Shown in pieces: positions 10,840 through 21,578 of a stretch of 64,000 nt of DNA. A model generated the notes under the pieces. That model saw nothing but the letters and a program-made list of their open reading frames with translations. It was not told where the DNA came from and ran no database searches. Location: positions 1,762,001-1,826,000 of the forward strand of contig JAUCEF010000003.1 of assembly GCA_033558025.1 (NCBI GenBank), given 5' to 3'. How positions within the stretch are numbered: the first letter of the stretch is position 1; each line of letters begins with the position of its first letter. Origin of the DNA: Phytophthora sp. 'mugwort'. Taxonomy: Eukaryota > Oomycota > Peronosporomycetes > Peronosporales > Peronosporaceae. The position numbers and the translations under genes are program-made.

Positions 10840-11510
10840 CCGTATTTCGCATGTAGTAAGATGCACCGGCATATGAGGTGCACCTTGATATCCGCCAATC
10901 ACATCGAGCAGCACACAATAGCGTGAAACCCATGTAGAGAGCTGCAGCCCCTTGTCCCCTCCAAAAAACAAAACTGATACTAATTTCCCGTCTATCAATT
11001 TCGCGCGCCTCAAACATTTTGCGCTATTAGTCATTTGGAAATGGCGCGCACCAAGCCGCGCCCCGTAGGCAGACCTCGGCGGCAAGGCGGCGGCCGCCGA
11101 GGGCTAGACGATATGCAGTGGCAGCTTGGAAGGCCTCGCATCGACGAAGAACCTTTTAAGCTGTCTGCGCCTGGACGTACGGAATTGTGTCGCTGGGTTC
11201 GCTCAAGTTGAGACGACCTGAGCACAGAAACTATCGCAAACGGCTACAAGTATGGCTTACAGGTAGCTGACGACTACCTCGCTGCTGGCTCGTTAGTGAA
11301 AGAGCTGCATAAATTGTCTATGATAGGACCAGTGTCTACTGCTGTAGACTATACCACGAGTTCGATCGCAATTTTGATCTCAACATTGACGGCGTCTTGA
11401 GGAAGCCGTAGTTTAGCTTCCTCCAAGAATTTATACAAACAGTTACATTTTGTTTAAAATGCTTAATTTTAAATGAACATAGGGTGCATCTTTCTACATG
11501 CGAAGTACGG
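10840..11510 (+). mobile_element. Internally deleted pogo/Tc1-type element with TIRs
   Basis: The 31-nt stretches at 10837-10867 and 11483-11513 are inverted copies with two mismatches. Each begins inside GTACCG, so a TA duplication (10838-10839, 11511-11512) flanks TIRs starting CCGTA(T/C)TTCGCATGTAG. The 671-bp interior holds a transposase C-terminal relic. Confidence 0.65.
11041..11400 (+). pseudogene. Pogo-like transposase C-terminal relic
   Basis: From ATG 11041 the frame reads a basic, AT-hook-like start (PRPVGRPRRQGGG). It continues with ELCRWVRSS, a stop at 11209, then DDLSTETIANGYKYGLQVADDYL to a stop at 11398. The W..SSW..LS.ETI.NG pattern resembles the region after the DDE domain of pogo/Tigger-like transposases. 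The position between TA-flanked TIRs supports this, but the catalytic domain is absent. Confidence 0.4.
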
Positions 11511-11529
11511 TACATGGCGGTTTCGTCTG

Positions 11530-11546
11530 CCCCCCCCCCCCCCCCC
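11530..11546. repeat. Poly-C tract (17)
   Basis: Seventeen uninterrupted C residues, 18 bp beyond the TA of the preceding TIR element. Tracts of exactly 17 C recur at 41993-42009 and 45391-45407. Confidence 0.85.
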
Positions 11547-11705
11547 TGCGGCAGACGCAATTCAACTCCTGGGACGAGCTTCATATGTAACTGCGCGATT
11601 ATGGAAGGAAGAACTACCAGGTATATGCCGTTTATCATTTCTATTTTATCGTGTCAATGTACCTTGCTGCATATTGGCCTGTTTTGACGTTTGTAGCGTG
11701 TTGTT

Positions 11706-12074
11706 GTGCAGAGCTTTCGCATGCGTACGAACAATACCGTCGAAGTGCGGAGCAAGAAGACCCAAGCGTCCCGATCCAGCGCCCCGTTGGCTCCCGAAGA
11801 ATGGGAGAATTACGGAAAGTCATTTGTCTGCACGCACGCGGGGTTGTACAAACCGCACGAAAAGGAAAACGGAAGCGGCAGCAGTCGAAGGCGTTACCCA
11901 ACTGGATCAAAACCATCATATAACCAGGCAGACATTCATGGTTACATGAAGAGTGCTAAGCCTCTCTTCAGAATGTTGTACCCAAGTACCCTAGTGATGC
12001 AGCCAACAGCACTACGACGTCACTGTAATGACGTCACAAATGGGTACCACACATATGAAACAAGGGCCTCATAG
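11706..12074 (+). pseudogene. FAR1/MULE-type N-terminal domain relic
   Basis: The segment LAPEEWENYGKSFVCTHAGLY followed by a Gly/Ser/Arg-rich stretch resembles the W..Y.K.F.CTHG.. motif of FAR1-like DNA-binding domains at the N-terminus of oomycete Mutator-like transposases. The rest shows no further motif, and the MULE relic at 12961 has its own different start, so this is a separate fragment. Confidence 0.35.
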
Positions 12075-12157
12075 CCACCCAATTTGATAACATCTAAGGT
12101 ATTATTATAGGTGACTTATAATTACTATGTAGACGCATTTATAGTAGACGCTGATAG

Positions 12158-12308
12158 AAGACTGAATATATTTAAAAGACACATTTTAATATGTGTCACT
12201 GTTACCAAATTAGGTAGATATAAGACTGAATATATTTAAAAGGCACGTTTTAATATGTGTCACCTATAAATATATTCAGTCTTAAAAGTACCTAATTTTG
12301 GCAACAGT
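12158..12308. repeat. Foldback/MITE-like repeat with nested direct and inverted copies
   Basis: A 42-bp unit (12158-12199) is repeated directly at 12222-12263 with two substitutions. Its first 16 bases recur inverted at 12268-12283. The 19-20 bp at 12198-12216 and 12289-12308 are inverted copies (one mismatch, one indel), giving a 111-bp palindromic element. GACACAT/ATGTGTC adds an inner hairpin. Confidence 0.7.
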
Positions 12309-12960
12309 CCCCCAGACCAGGGACTTGTAAACTGCCGTTCACCGAGCGTTTGTATACTCTCCGGAAATCACACTTCCTGTGCGCAAGGTGTTGTGTGTCC
12401 CGTCACAACACCTGAGGCGACATGGCGCTTGGTCTTCACCGTCTGTCAGACGGCGCCTAAACGTCGGAGGCCTCGTAAGAAAGGAGCACTCACGAAACAA
12501 TTGACGGCTTGTACAAAAAGCGTGGGCTTCACCACGAATGAAAGGAATACACCACGATTGTAAGCAAGCATGAAACAACTACATTTGTACGACCCTCACA
12601 GCTGCGACTATGGAATATGCAATCCCACGATCGCATCGCTCTCCGCCAGCCTTCAGAACGGCCACGTTCTTCTTAATGAAGACCGGTTTTTTTGCCAATA
12701 TTCTAAAATCGGGGTTCGGCGCGTGGCTGGATGATATATACCCCCCCCCGGAGGGGCTCATCGCCCCGGGATAATTATCCTTACTGACTACAATTACATC
12801 AAACTTTTCTCAACTGACCGCAGAAGTATCACATGGTCAAAGCATGGCTGTTAGCTGAAGTGTACGACATTAGACTTTCTAATAAAAACACAGTGCACAT
12901 ATGCTTGAATATAACCGCCCAACAAAACAATCACTACAGCGTTCTCACTTGTTGACAGTC
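12309..12960. other. No supported gene
   Basis: Contains a nine-C tract at 12741-12749 and short ORFs on both strands without domains. The last part is the presumed leader of the MULE relic. Confidence 0.45.
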
Positions 12961-15187
12961 ATGGAGCCTGGCAAGGTGAACCTGCTCGCCAAGTTTGGAA
13001 GGCAGACGATTAAGCTACGCGATGTATTCGCTACTGCAACAGACCCCAAGGATTTCCTGCGCGCATTCACCTTCAATGAGAACAAATCCATTAAGCAGGC
13101 AAATTTTCGGGTCACCGAAAGGTTTGAAGTGCACATCTGAGTCTGCTTGTGGTTGGCATGTCAGCTTGTAAAAAATAATGGTTTCTGTCCACCAAAGGCG
13201 TGGTTTGTCAGTGACTTAATGCTGGAGCACTCTCCCAGTTGTGAATGTATTGCTGAATACTCGACAGCGGTACTTATGGAGATGCCAGGATTCAAAGTGC
13301 ACTAGTTGAAGGATTAAGCAGCGCTCGCAAGCGCGTTGCTGAGTCTGTAAAAGTCATAGACAACGTGAACGTGGACCACCGCCCAGCAATGTTGTACAAA
13401 GCCATAGCTCGCGCCAAGAAGAAACTAGCATCAGGCAATGGTAACACATATGAAAAACTTCCGGCTTTTCTCAGATCGTTTGAGCGACAGAACCTTGGAT
13501 CTCGTGTGGGTTGCCAGCTTGACAGCATGGGTCGTTTTTACAGAGGTTTTCTTTCGTTGGGTTCTCTGGTCGCTAGGCAGAACAACTGGATTCCTATCCT
13601 AGAATGTGATGGAACTCACATGAACCATGCGACGTATAATGGCGTGTGAAGAAGGCGACTGGTCAAACATCCCATTTGCTATTGCGTTCATTCACAAGGA
13701 AACTGCAGCAAACTTTGAGTGTTTTCTGCAACTGCGTTGTGGCGGGAATCAAATTGCACGATCGCGCTGTTGTCACAGATTGAGGCAAACAGCGAGATGC
13801 ACAGATACGTTTGCGGAGCCGCGGCATCGTGGTTCACCTCAAGTTTTCTGCGCTGCAGATTTTCTTTATTGTATGCAGTCACGTTCGTGCAGTATAACCC
13901 AATATCGATACCGTAAAAGACCTCTTGTTTCGCTTCCAAGCTGCGGTAACACTTGTAGAGTATGATTCTATTCTTGTGGAGATTAATGAATCGTTTCCAA
14001 ATTCTCGAACGGTGAGGGTGAACGGTGTTCAGCAAACTCAGCCAGTAGCAGAGTATCTACGCAAATGCACCACACCAGCTGAATGCAGTTTGGCAATTAT
14101 GCCTTCACACCCGAAGAAGCTACTGTCATTGGGGAGCGATCGGGCATTCAGGAAGCCTATGGTGAAGATTGTGCACTTTTCGCCGAATGAATCACAAGCG
14201 TGGTAAAAGGCCAAAATAATGGTCTTCTGCTAGCTGGTATCCGAGACAGCAAACTATTCAAAATGCAACGGGATTGGATAAACGAGAAGCACACGGTCAC
14301 ACCTCCATCCAAGTATATGTTCGACAAGCAAGTTTGGGCCGCAACTGCGTGCTCTGTTCGTAAATGCACTGCTTCTGTGTTTGATGTTGATGAGTTCATT
14401 CGTAATAGCCAACACGAAAAGTCTACAACACAGCAGTGGAATACCCCACTTAGTTCACGTTATCAACCTCAACAGCAGGTCACGTTCACCGTAGATGTGA
14501 ATGACGGGACTTGCAATTGTTGCGCAGACAGACACCATCTCAAAATGCCTTGTCGGCTCGAGGACTTCCATTGCTGGAGCACACAAATTCTTTCATCATG
14601 CGTTCACAGCGGCGGTGTATGTGCACGCCTTTCAGTACGCCCAAATCAGCTTGCCTTTCGTGCCAGCACAACTTTCAGACAAGAACATAAAGACTCCACC
14701 ATTGTACAACCAAGCAGGAGGAACCGTCCATAATCCGCGAGATCGAGCCAAGAGGGAGAAACGAATTACATCGTTAGGGGAAGCTAAAAAGCTGAACAAG
14801 TCCAACGCGAGGAATTTAGGACCTGGCCCACCAATTAACCAAGCTGTTATAGCAGCCAGCATGCGCGAATACTTCAGTGATGAGATTCGGGCTCAAGAAA
14901 AGAAAAAGCGGAAGCCGTAAATTTGCAGCAGATGTGACAAGGCAGAGCGTCACAATGCTGCAAAATGCCCTAAACGTTCCAAAGGGGATGTCGATTCGGA
15001 TGTCCTTCCTGGAAATTATGTGGTAGGAAGTTGTCTACTGGAGATACTCGAAATGCGGAATAACTTTGTAGCCGAGGATGTAGAAATTCCGAATATCATC
15101 AGCGAGTTCATTTTTTGTTTATTCGGGCTGGAGTCCGAGAGCTGGGGATCATTTCTACAAAACTCACGCAGTGCGAAGTCAATTTAG
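12961..15187 (+). pseudogene. Mutator-like (MULE) transposase relic
   Basis: From ATG 12961 the order of domains is that of a MULE transposase, spread over frames. The N-terminal region has KVNLLAKFGRQTIKLRDVF. The core at 13365-13700 has GSRVGCQLDSMGRFYRGF and ECDGTHMNHATYNG (first catalytic Asp), then DWSNIPFAIAFIHKETAANF. KMQRDWINEKHTVTPPSKY follows near 14265, a SWIM-type zinc motif (CNCCADRHHLKMPC) near 14510, and a C-terminal knuckle CSRCDKAERHNAAKC after a stop at 14918. The frame finally closes at 15185-15187. Several frameshifts make it inactive. No TIR pair was recognised. Confidence 0.85.
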
Positions 15188-15734
15188 AAAGAGCAAATCG
15201 ATAATTTCAATATCATCAGTACCTTGCATATCGTAAAGCTCCCCGGGGCGTTACCATGGTCTCTCCGGGTTTGGGGGCACTGGGTTTGATTACCACACCT
15301 CTCACCCCCACATGCGGATCTAACAAGGGTAAGTCGGGCACGGCGCAGCCCCGAATTACAGATATCTCGGTTCAATCGATTTGCCTAGGTGTACGTGACA
15401 ACCAAATGTTTTATAAGATAAGTGAGCAATAAGCCATTCCAACTGATAGCTTTCCACGCCATGTGCGTACCTCCACAGTACGTCAACGTGCTTCCGATAG
15501 CTTCCCCCTTTGTGTTAGAGCAGATGCACACCCCACATGATAAATCTTATAGAAGTTTTAACCTACCCGGTAGTACGACTTCACCCGAACCTCCTTGCTT
15601 CCGTTCAGCATTCTGTGACTGAAAGCGTTGGTGCCAGTCTCATACCGCTCCGTCCTGCGAAGCCACCTGAGAAAGTATATGAATAAGCTTTAACAAACGT
15701 TGTCTGAAAGGGGAAAGAATGCCTGATAAAATGT
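15188..15734. other. No supported gene; weak polymerase III box-B-like motif
   Basis: GGTTTGATTAC at 15283-15293 resembles a box B (GGTTCGANTCC) in two of eleven mismatches, within a GC-rich 150-bp stretch. No acceptable box A or tRNA fold was found, so a SINE is only a possibility. Confidence 0.25.
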
Positions 15735-16005
15735 ATGACCTTACCAATCCAACCACGCCGTCGGCGAAGAAGTGGAGGGCGAATGCAGCCGACCACTGTC
15801 GTGAGATTCGTGGCCGGGTTGATGCTGAATGCCACCCGCATGTCGACACCCTTGGACGCGCGCGCTTCACTGATGGGCCGACGCCGATCTGCGTCAGGAC
15901 CCCGGGAGGGAACCCGATGACGTCCGCCAGCGTGTTGAGGATGGTTGACTGCATGGCTGCGACATCTTGACCAGCGTTCACCACTCGCACAATCTTCAGC
16001 TGAAG
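15735..16005 (-). pseudogene. Unidentified decayed coding fragment
   Basis: Two overlapping minus frames each carry protein-like text: AGQDVAAMQSTILNTLADVI in one, and ASKGVDMRVAFSINPATNL in the other. This suggests one frameshifted exon. The pattern recalls repeated secreted oomycete proteins but I cannot name the family. Confidence 0.25.
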
Positions 16006-17271
16006 GTACGTTCAAAGCACCACCACCAACATGCAGTGCACTACATGATGCTGGGGCATCCCTGCTTGGTCATCTTACCAGGTTCTACCCACAACAATGC
16101 AAAAAACGCGAGTAAACCTGACCACCCAACTAGATTGTAGGATATTGCTTGTGTCCCGTCCCAGTTTTGCAGTCACTTGTGAGAGCTTGATACTTTTGCG
16201 GTCAGTTGCGATAATAACCCCATCGTCCCGGCCAAGTGGCCAAGAAGTTTGACCTGTATCCCAAAATCAAAGGCGGAACACGTATCTATTTTTTTGGTGC
16301 ACAGAAGAAAGTCTTACTGAAGATCTGGCGCATGCTGGAGGATGTTGGCTTCGAGTCGAGCCACGCGTACGGGAAGTTGCTACGGACGTTGAAGAGCTGC
16401 GTGGTGCCGTTACGTGCAGCAGGACTCGGTAGGATTCGTCAGAACCGCTACCATGGCATCCGTTCGGCTTACAAACTTAAGGGAGGTGTCACTGGTTACC
16501 CGCGAGTGCACTGAGGCTCGCAGCAAAGAACTCTGTTGTATTGCGACTGGAGGGGATAAAAACTGCCCACATTGGTGGTAGCGGCGACATGAATCCGCGT
16601 CATGCCACGCTCCTCGCCTCGGACTCCCCCCAGAAACTGATCGTCAAGTACATTAATTATTACGTCATGTACCACAAATATCACGCCGGGCGAGCGTCTG
16701 CAGCGAACATACAAGTGGCTGGACGTATTAATCGACGCGGCACCAGATAAACCAGCCTCAGCCGACCCACATCGCACTACTGCTAACGGATCGTGCCCAA
16801 TGTGGAATTTCAACAGGATGCTAAAACTCAACGCGACGAGACGGTCGAACTTACATCTACAACGAGTACAAGTTCGCACGAAACGTTTGAGGCGGCATTT
16901 CTCGTTCAACGGTAGATCACGTACCAGATTGCTTTATTCTCAAGCGTGAGCTTCAACGAGACTCTAACCCATTTTTAGTCAAGGATCTACCGGTCCTTTT
17001 GTTACTTTTAGACGGGGGTCTATCTACATGCAGTCTGCACGGAAGTTAAATGGGTATCATGGTTGTCATCGAGTACGTGAAGCGCGCTTTCTTGCGAAAA
17101 TTCTGGCCCGCGGCTCACGTGACCACGTACTATAGTCACCTCACGTGTTCGTGTTTATTCGTCTCAGAGGAATCTGGGAATGATAGTACCGTTCGAATTT
17201 CTAACCAAAGAAAAGAAGCACGGGCGCGTCAAGAACGAAAATGTACCGCAGGTTACTTGTATTGGCATTTT
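16006..17271. other. No supported gene
   Basis: An open frame at 16236-16514 starts at GTG and has basic residues but no recognised domain; fragments to 16900 are similar. Nothing is seen from 16920 to the hAT target duplication. Confidence 0.4.
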
Positions 17272-17290
17272 GCAATACTCAGGGCTCCCG
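17272..17290 (+). repeat. hAT left target duplication and TIR
   Basis: GCAATACT (17272-17279) is the 8-bp target duplication, followed by the TIR CAGGGCTCCCG (17280-17290). The motif AATAGATTATT occurs three times just inside, at 17328, 17351 and 17381. Confidence 0.9.
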
Positions 17291-17430
17291 TTTATTGCAT
17301 TGTTATCTATTGCCAAGCATGACAGGGAATAGATTATTCATTTAACGCTCAATAGATTATTGCAATTTGAAAAACAAACGAATAGATTATTAATGCAGTT
17401 GAAGTGTATTCCAAGCTACCTGGTATTTAC

Positions 17431-20400
17431 TCAACGCTGTCGACAGTACGTGAGTCCCCAGTATTCCGTGTTCTGGCGCAAGAACAGCAACATCTCCAAC
17501 GTGTATGGTTGGAATGAGTGGCGCTGCAGGCCGAACGTCGTTCGAGCGACACCGAAAAATCGCTCAACGATTTCGACGTAGGTGGGGTCGTCGGCAGTAG
17601 CGCATACACGGCTTGACGCTCCTCCAGCGGCGGCGCTTCTGCATCCGCTCAACAAATGAGGATTCCAACTCTTGTTCAGTGCCAGAGGCGTCTGAGCTGG
17701 GTGCAAGGGCAAAGAAGGGGGCCAGCGAGGCCTTTTCAGCGTTTGTCAAGCGCTTGATCTGGCCCTTGAGCACTCGCACACAGGCGGTCTCAAAGTTGGG
17801 ACTCTGCACGATATCGGCTCCTGGGGCTAATATCATAATAACAACACAACACACTAAAAAAATCATGCAGACAAAATTCAATCAGCCCATACTCACACAG
17901 ATAGCGCGCGTAAGACGCCTTTGTGGCGAGGCCGATGAAACCTTTATCGCCCAGAGGTGTATAGCGTACTTCAGATACAACTGAATACCAATATGACCCT
18001 GAGTACCGCAAAGTAACTCAGAGTTTCTTGGTGGCGTGAGTTTCTTGTGGAATCCCTATTGGCACGTTTGTCTTCGACGGAACGGCACTTCACCAAAATC
18101 TGGCCTCGAAAGTTATGCAGAGTATACGTCCACAGCAGGATATACTCTTCCACGACAGGAGGCAAAAGAAATCAGAAGTCAGTAACCCAGAATAACTTGT
18201 ACTCTGAGTCACACACCCTCAAATATTGAACTCAGAATTACACTATACCCCTATAGCGTACCCCTAGTCCGATAAACCAACAATATACAGAGTTATACAA
18301 ATACACAGCCGTCCTTATTCTTAGGGACCCTTGAACGGTGGGTCGCAACACTAGACTACTCGAGTCTGCTATTCAGGGCGCTAGTTCACCCTAAAAACTC
18401 GTTCACACACAGCGCACCACTCTCAATTAAGAGAGAAACTATTATTAGAATATCAATTCTGGGGACAACTGCTACTCGGCCACCCAGAATACCAGTTAAT
18501 ATGAAATAGACTATCACTAGCGAACTAGCTGTCTAAATAGGAATATGAAATAGATGGGTCAACCGAGGAAGTCGAAGACTATCTCTGCTCGCCATCTAAA
18601 TGGGAGTTGGGGTGTTCGAGTTGTCACAAACGGTGTCTTAATACCGCCGTGTCCCCTGTTATATCACGTTCACACTCTCGGGATCTTCTGGGAGCCTCTC
18701 ACAAAGGCACGTCGGATTCTCGCGGGACCTTGGTCAGACTCTAGCCTCAGAGACACTGAAGGCACTTGCGCAGTATGGGGTAAAACGAACTCTGTTGTTA
18801 GTTAAAGGTTTGCTATCTTCTATCTCTTCTCTCTCTCTCTTCTGATTCTTCTTTATCTTGGCTTGACTATACTCTTGGGTGTAAACATCTTGATCTTTGT
18901 ATACCATGGGTACACTGGCAGCGATCTTTTTGAAGACTGACTTAACATTCCTTCTAGATTTTCTGACTGTAGTTCAAGTCGGACTTGGGCCGCGTTTCTT
19001 TAATTGCGTTGTGCTTAATCTTGATGACGTGATAACTTCAATGTGTTCTGACTTCGTCCTTCAGGAATCTGAACTCAACTTGATATTCAGACTTGTAACA
19101 TCCAGACTTTCTGACATCCAGGGTTCGGAAGATCGTGATCCTCGAACTCAGGGATGCCGGCGAGTATTCGTTACACAGTTCATCGTGTGTCACTGTACTG
19201 GAGTTACTTCTCCTTGTGGGTTTGTTCTTGACTTGTTAGCCTCCAGCATATGACTTTTGGAGATTTCTCTGCATATGAATCTTGGGTGATAATCCTATTA
19301 TCCACTCTGAATTACAGCAAGATGAGGTGCACTCTGGGATACGTTCTCCAGAGGCACTTTCCGCCACTTATTAGGCACTGATCGTAAGGGAAAGTCCAGG
19401 GGCTGGACAGGATGTTTTATTTGCAATCCTGGGTATGCATCCCCAGGATGCGCATTTCCAGCCAGTTGGGCCCATCTGCATTCAGGTGAGGATTCCTTCC
19501 ACAGTTCACAGTCAACTCCCATGTCACATGGGTACAGCCAGGCCAAATCTTGAATTAGCCAATCACCTTTATTATTAGGACTTGAAATCACTGGTATGAC
19601 GACACAGTGTCACATTAAAAAAATCCAGAAACGCCTCGTCTCACCTTCGTTACGATGAAACCACACGCGAGCGTCAAGAAGGTTGACATGAGCTCCTTGA
19701 AGTGCCTTCGAAACGGAATCCACGTCGTTTAGCTCGCCAAGGAGCTCACGCAGCAATCGCTTGGCTGCAGCTGACGGCAATGCGTCTGCGAGCTCGTCGT
19801 CATGCGCGTCGATAAATGGTAGGAGCTCGAAGTATCGGTTCAGCATCGCGATCGTGGACCAGCACCGCGTCTACTGGCGAACGATTCGTCGAAGGTTCGT
19901 CTTAAAACTGTGGCCATAAATATTTGTTAAAATACACGTTTAGCACCAAAATGAGATAAATATGTACAACAATGACCAAGTGTTTACCGGAGATTTACTG
20001 AGTGATTTAATGTTCGCAGCTTGAGCATGAGGGCTTGAACAAGGTCGAGATCGTCCGCGCATTCGCTGAGCCTTTCGTTTACGGCAAGATTTAGCCTGTG
20101 GGTTGCGCACCCAACAAGCGGGACGCCCATTAGCGTCGCTAAGCGACGATTCACGGAGCAGTTGTCTGCAACCAAAACGAGGCATTTCTCCAGGTGCTTA
20201 CCAAAGTCGCGGAGGAGCATCGTCCCCAGGAAGGCATGATGGGTTGCAACAGAGCGATCGTCTTCCTCATCGTTGATGAGTGGGCCATGCAGAGCAGGAG
20301 ACACTTCACTTCACCGTCCACCTCGTACCATGCAAAGACAGCAAGGTAGTGCTCGGACGGATGGCTCCACCTGTCGATGATGAGTCCGAAGCGTTCGGGC

Positions 20401-20929
20401 ATCTCTTCTGTGATTGAACGATCGACTGGGGGCGTCACACCATCCATGCTAAGTGTGAGCATCTTTACACAGATCGGCTTCAAGGACGTGTTTCTGATGC
20501 GTAATTAATCACAGGATGTTAGTCAGTCAGTCAAAGTGAGTAGAGATGTTGATCCCAACCACTGCGATATTGTACCGTCGAGCCAACTGCTTTCGCAAAA
20601 TGAGAGTGGTAAATTGCGCTGGACAATCCACTGCAGCAACCGAACACATTCTGAGCGCTGTGGCGGACGTAGTGCACGACCGACCCGGTCTCACCAGACG
20701 TGGCAGCGAGTAGCTTATCCGCGAAAGCTGAGTGTTCGCGTCGAATATGCTGCATCAGGTTGGTGAAGCCAATGCCGGCAACACGCTTCCGGACTGCGCC
20801 GCAACGGCGACGGTAGTACTCGATAATAATCTCGTCGTAGGCGTCGCGGCACAGCCTGAAGTAGAAGTCAGCAACCTGCCGATTGGTGAAGGCGAGAGTG
20901 GCAGGGACGCGAGAGAGAGCAGCAACCAT
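17431..20929 (-). pseudogene. hAT transposase relic, split by insertion
   Basis: ATG at 20929 begins a protein with a BED-like finger (FTNRQVADFYF, YYRRRCGAV, NLMQHIRREH). The catalytic-domain pieces follow: ERFGLIID and HYLAVFAWYEVDG near 20370, and LVADNCSVNRRLATLMGVPLVGC near 20120. An 80-bp intron (19908-19987) precedes MLNRYFELLPFID at 19846. The message breaks near 19620 and resumes near 17835 as APGADIVQSPNFETACVRVL, ending in the hATC dimerisation motif ERFFGVARTTF. Stops and frameshifts, including a TAG just after the intron, make it inactive. Confidence 0.88.
17865..19615. mobile_element. Unclassified 1.75-kb insertion inside the hAT element
   Basis: The hAT coding sequence is interrupted exactly between two copies of TAAAAAAATC (17855-17864 and 19616-19625). 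The inserted segment shows weak terminal inverted similarity: ATGCAGACA at the left end, ATGTGACA on the opposite strand at the right end. It has no recognisable ORF; the longest frames (18897-19253 +, 17971-18165 -) have no domain. It could be a solo LTR-like or non-autonomous element. Confidence 0.6.
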
Positions 20930-21169
20930 TTTGGCTGAGGAGTTGGGGTGTTGGGGGGATTGGAAAGCGAGTTGCAAACTCCAAAGCACGCCTCCGCACC
21001 AACCATCTCTGGGTGATCTGTCAGGGTAAAATTGTTGGCTGCAGGCTAGTGCGATAGATGACTGGCATGAGTACTGGTAGACCGGTAAATAATCGATGTG
21101 GATATGCTTTTTGCGAAAATAGATTATTGATGTGCAAGCATTGCAATAATTGCTGCATCAATTTTTTTT

Positions 21170-21188
21170 CGGGAGCCCTGGCAATACT
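21170..21188 (-). repeat. hAT right TIR and target duplication
   Basis: CGGGAGCCCTG (21170-21180) is the inverse of the left TIR; GCAATACT (21181-21188) repeats the left 8-bp flank exactly. AATAGATTATT recurs at 21118-21128. Confidence 0.9.
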
Positions 21189-21578
21189 TTGGAATGTGAG
21201 TAGAAATACGTTACTTCAAGCGCTTGCAATACATATTTAGCCCAGCCCCAGTATTGCCGTTCCTATTTATCAATGATCTCGACGATCATTCCAAGCTAGC
21301 AGTCGGTAGCCAAATGGTTTTGCAGGTCCTTCGGTTCCCTGTGAAAATACGTTCCTAAAACGCAACCAGTTTCTTTGGAACGCTAAGGTATTAGAAATAT
21401 ATATCAGGCGATGAAGAGCGACGCGAAACAAACGTACATTGGCATATGCATGGCGAGTATTGCAGTATGTACAGGAATACTCGCAGTAACGATAGATGTT
21501 GTATTTGCCGCAATACCCAACAAAAAAGATTTTTCGCAACCGTTACGTTGTTCGCTTGAAAAGCCGCTATGGCGTTAT
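21189..21578. other. Downstream region of the RNase T2 gene
   Basis: No gene or repeat is supported. The interval lies between the hAT target duplication and the RNase T2 stop codon. Confidence 0.5.

Larger units (their letters stand above)
17280..21180 (-). mobile_element. hAT DNA transposon (3.9 kb) with nested insertion
   Basis: The 11-bp TIR CAGGGCTCCCG at 17280 is matched by its inverse at 21170-21180, and both sides carry GCAATACT as 8-bp target duplication, the length typical of hAT. The interior encodes a decayed hAT transposase on the minus strand, split by another element at 17865-19615. Confidence 0.93.

Noticed and set aside
15190..15375. GC-rich structured stretch considered as U1/U-type snRNA or 5S rRNA
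   Set aside because: No 5' ATACTTACCTG of U1, no Sm site in place and no 5S internal control boxes were found; only a weak box-B-like motif.
16236..16514. 92-codon ORF as a gene
   Set aside because: It begins at GTG, has no domain, promoter motif or continuation in neighbouring frames.
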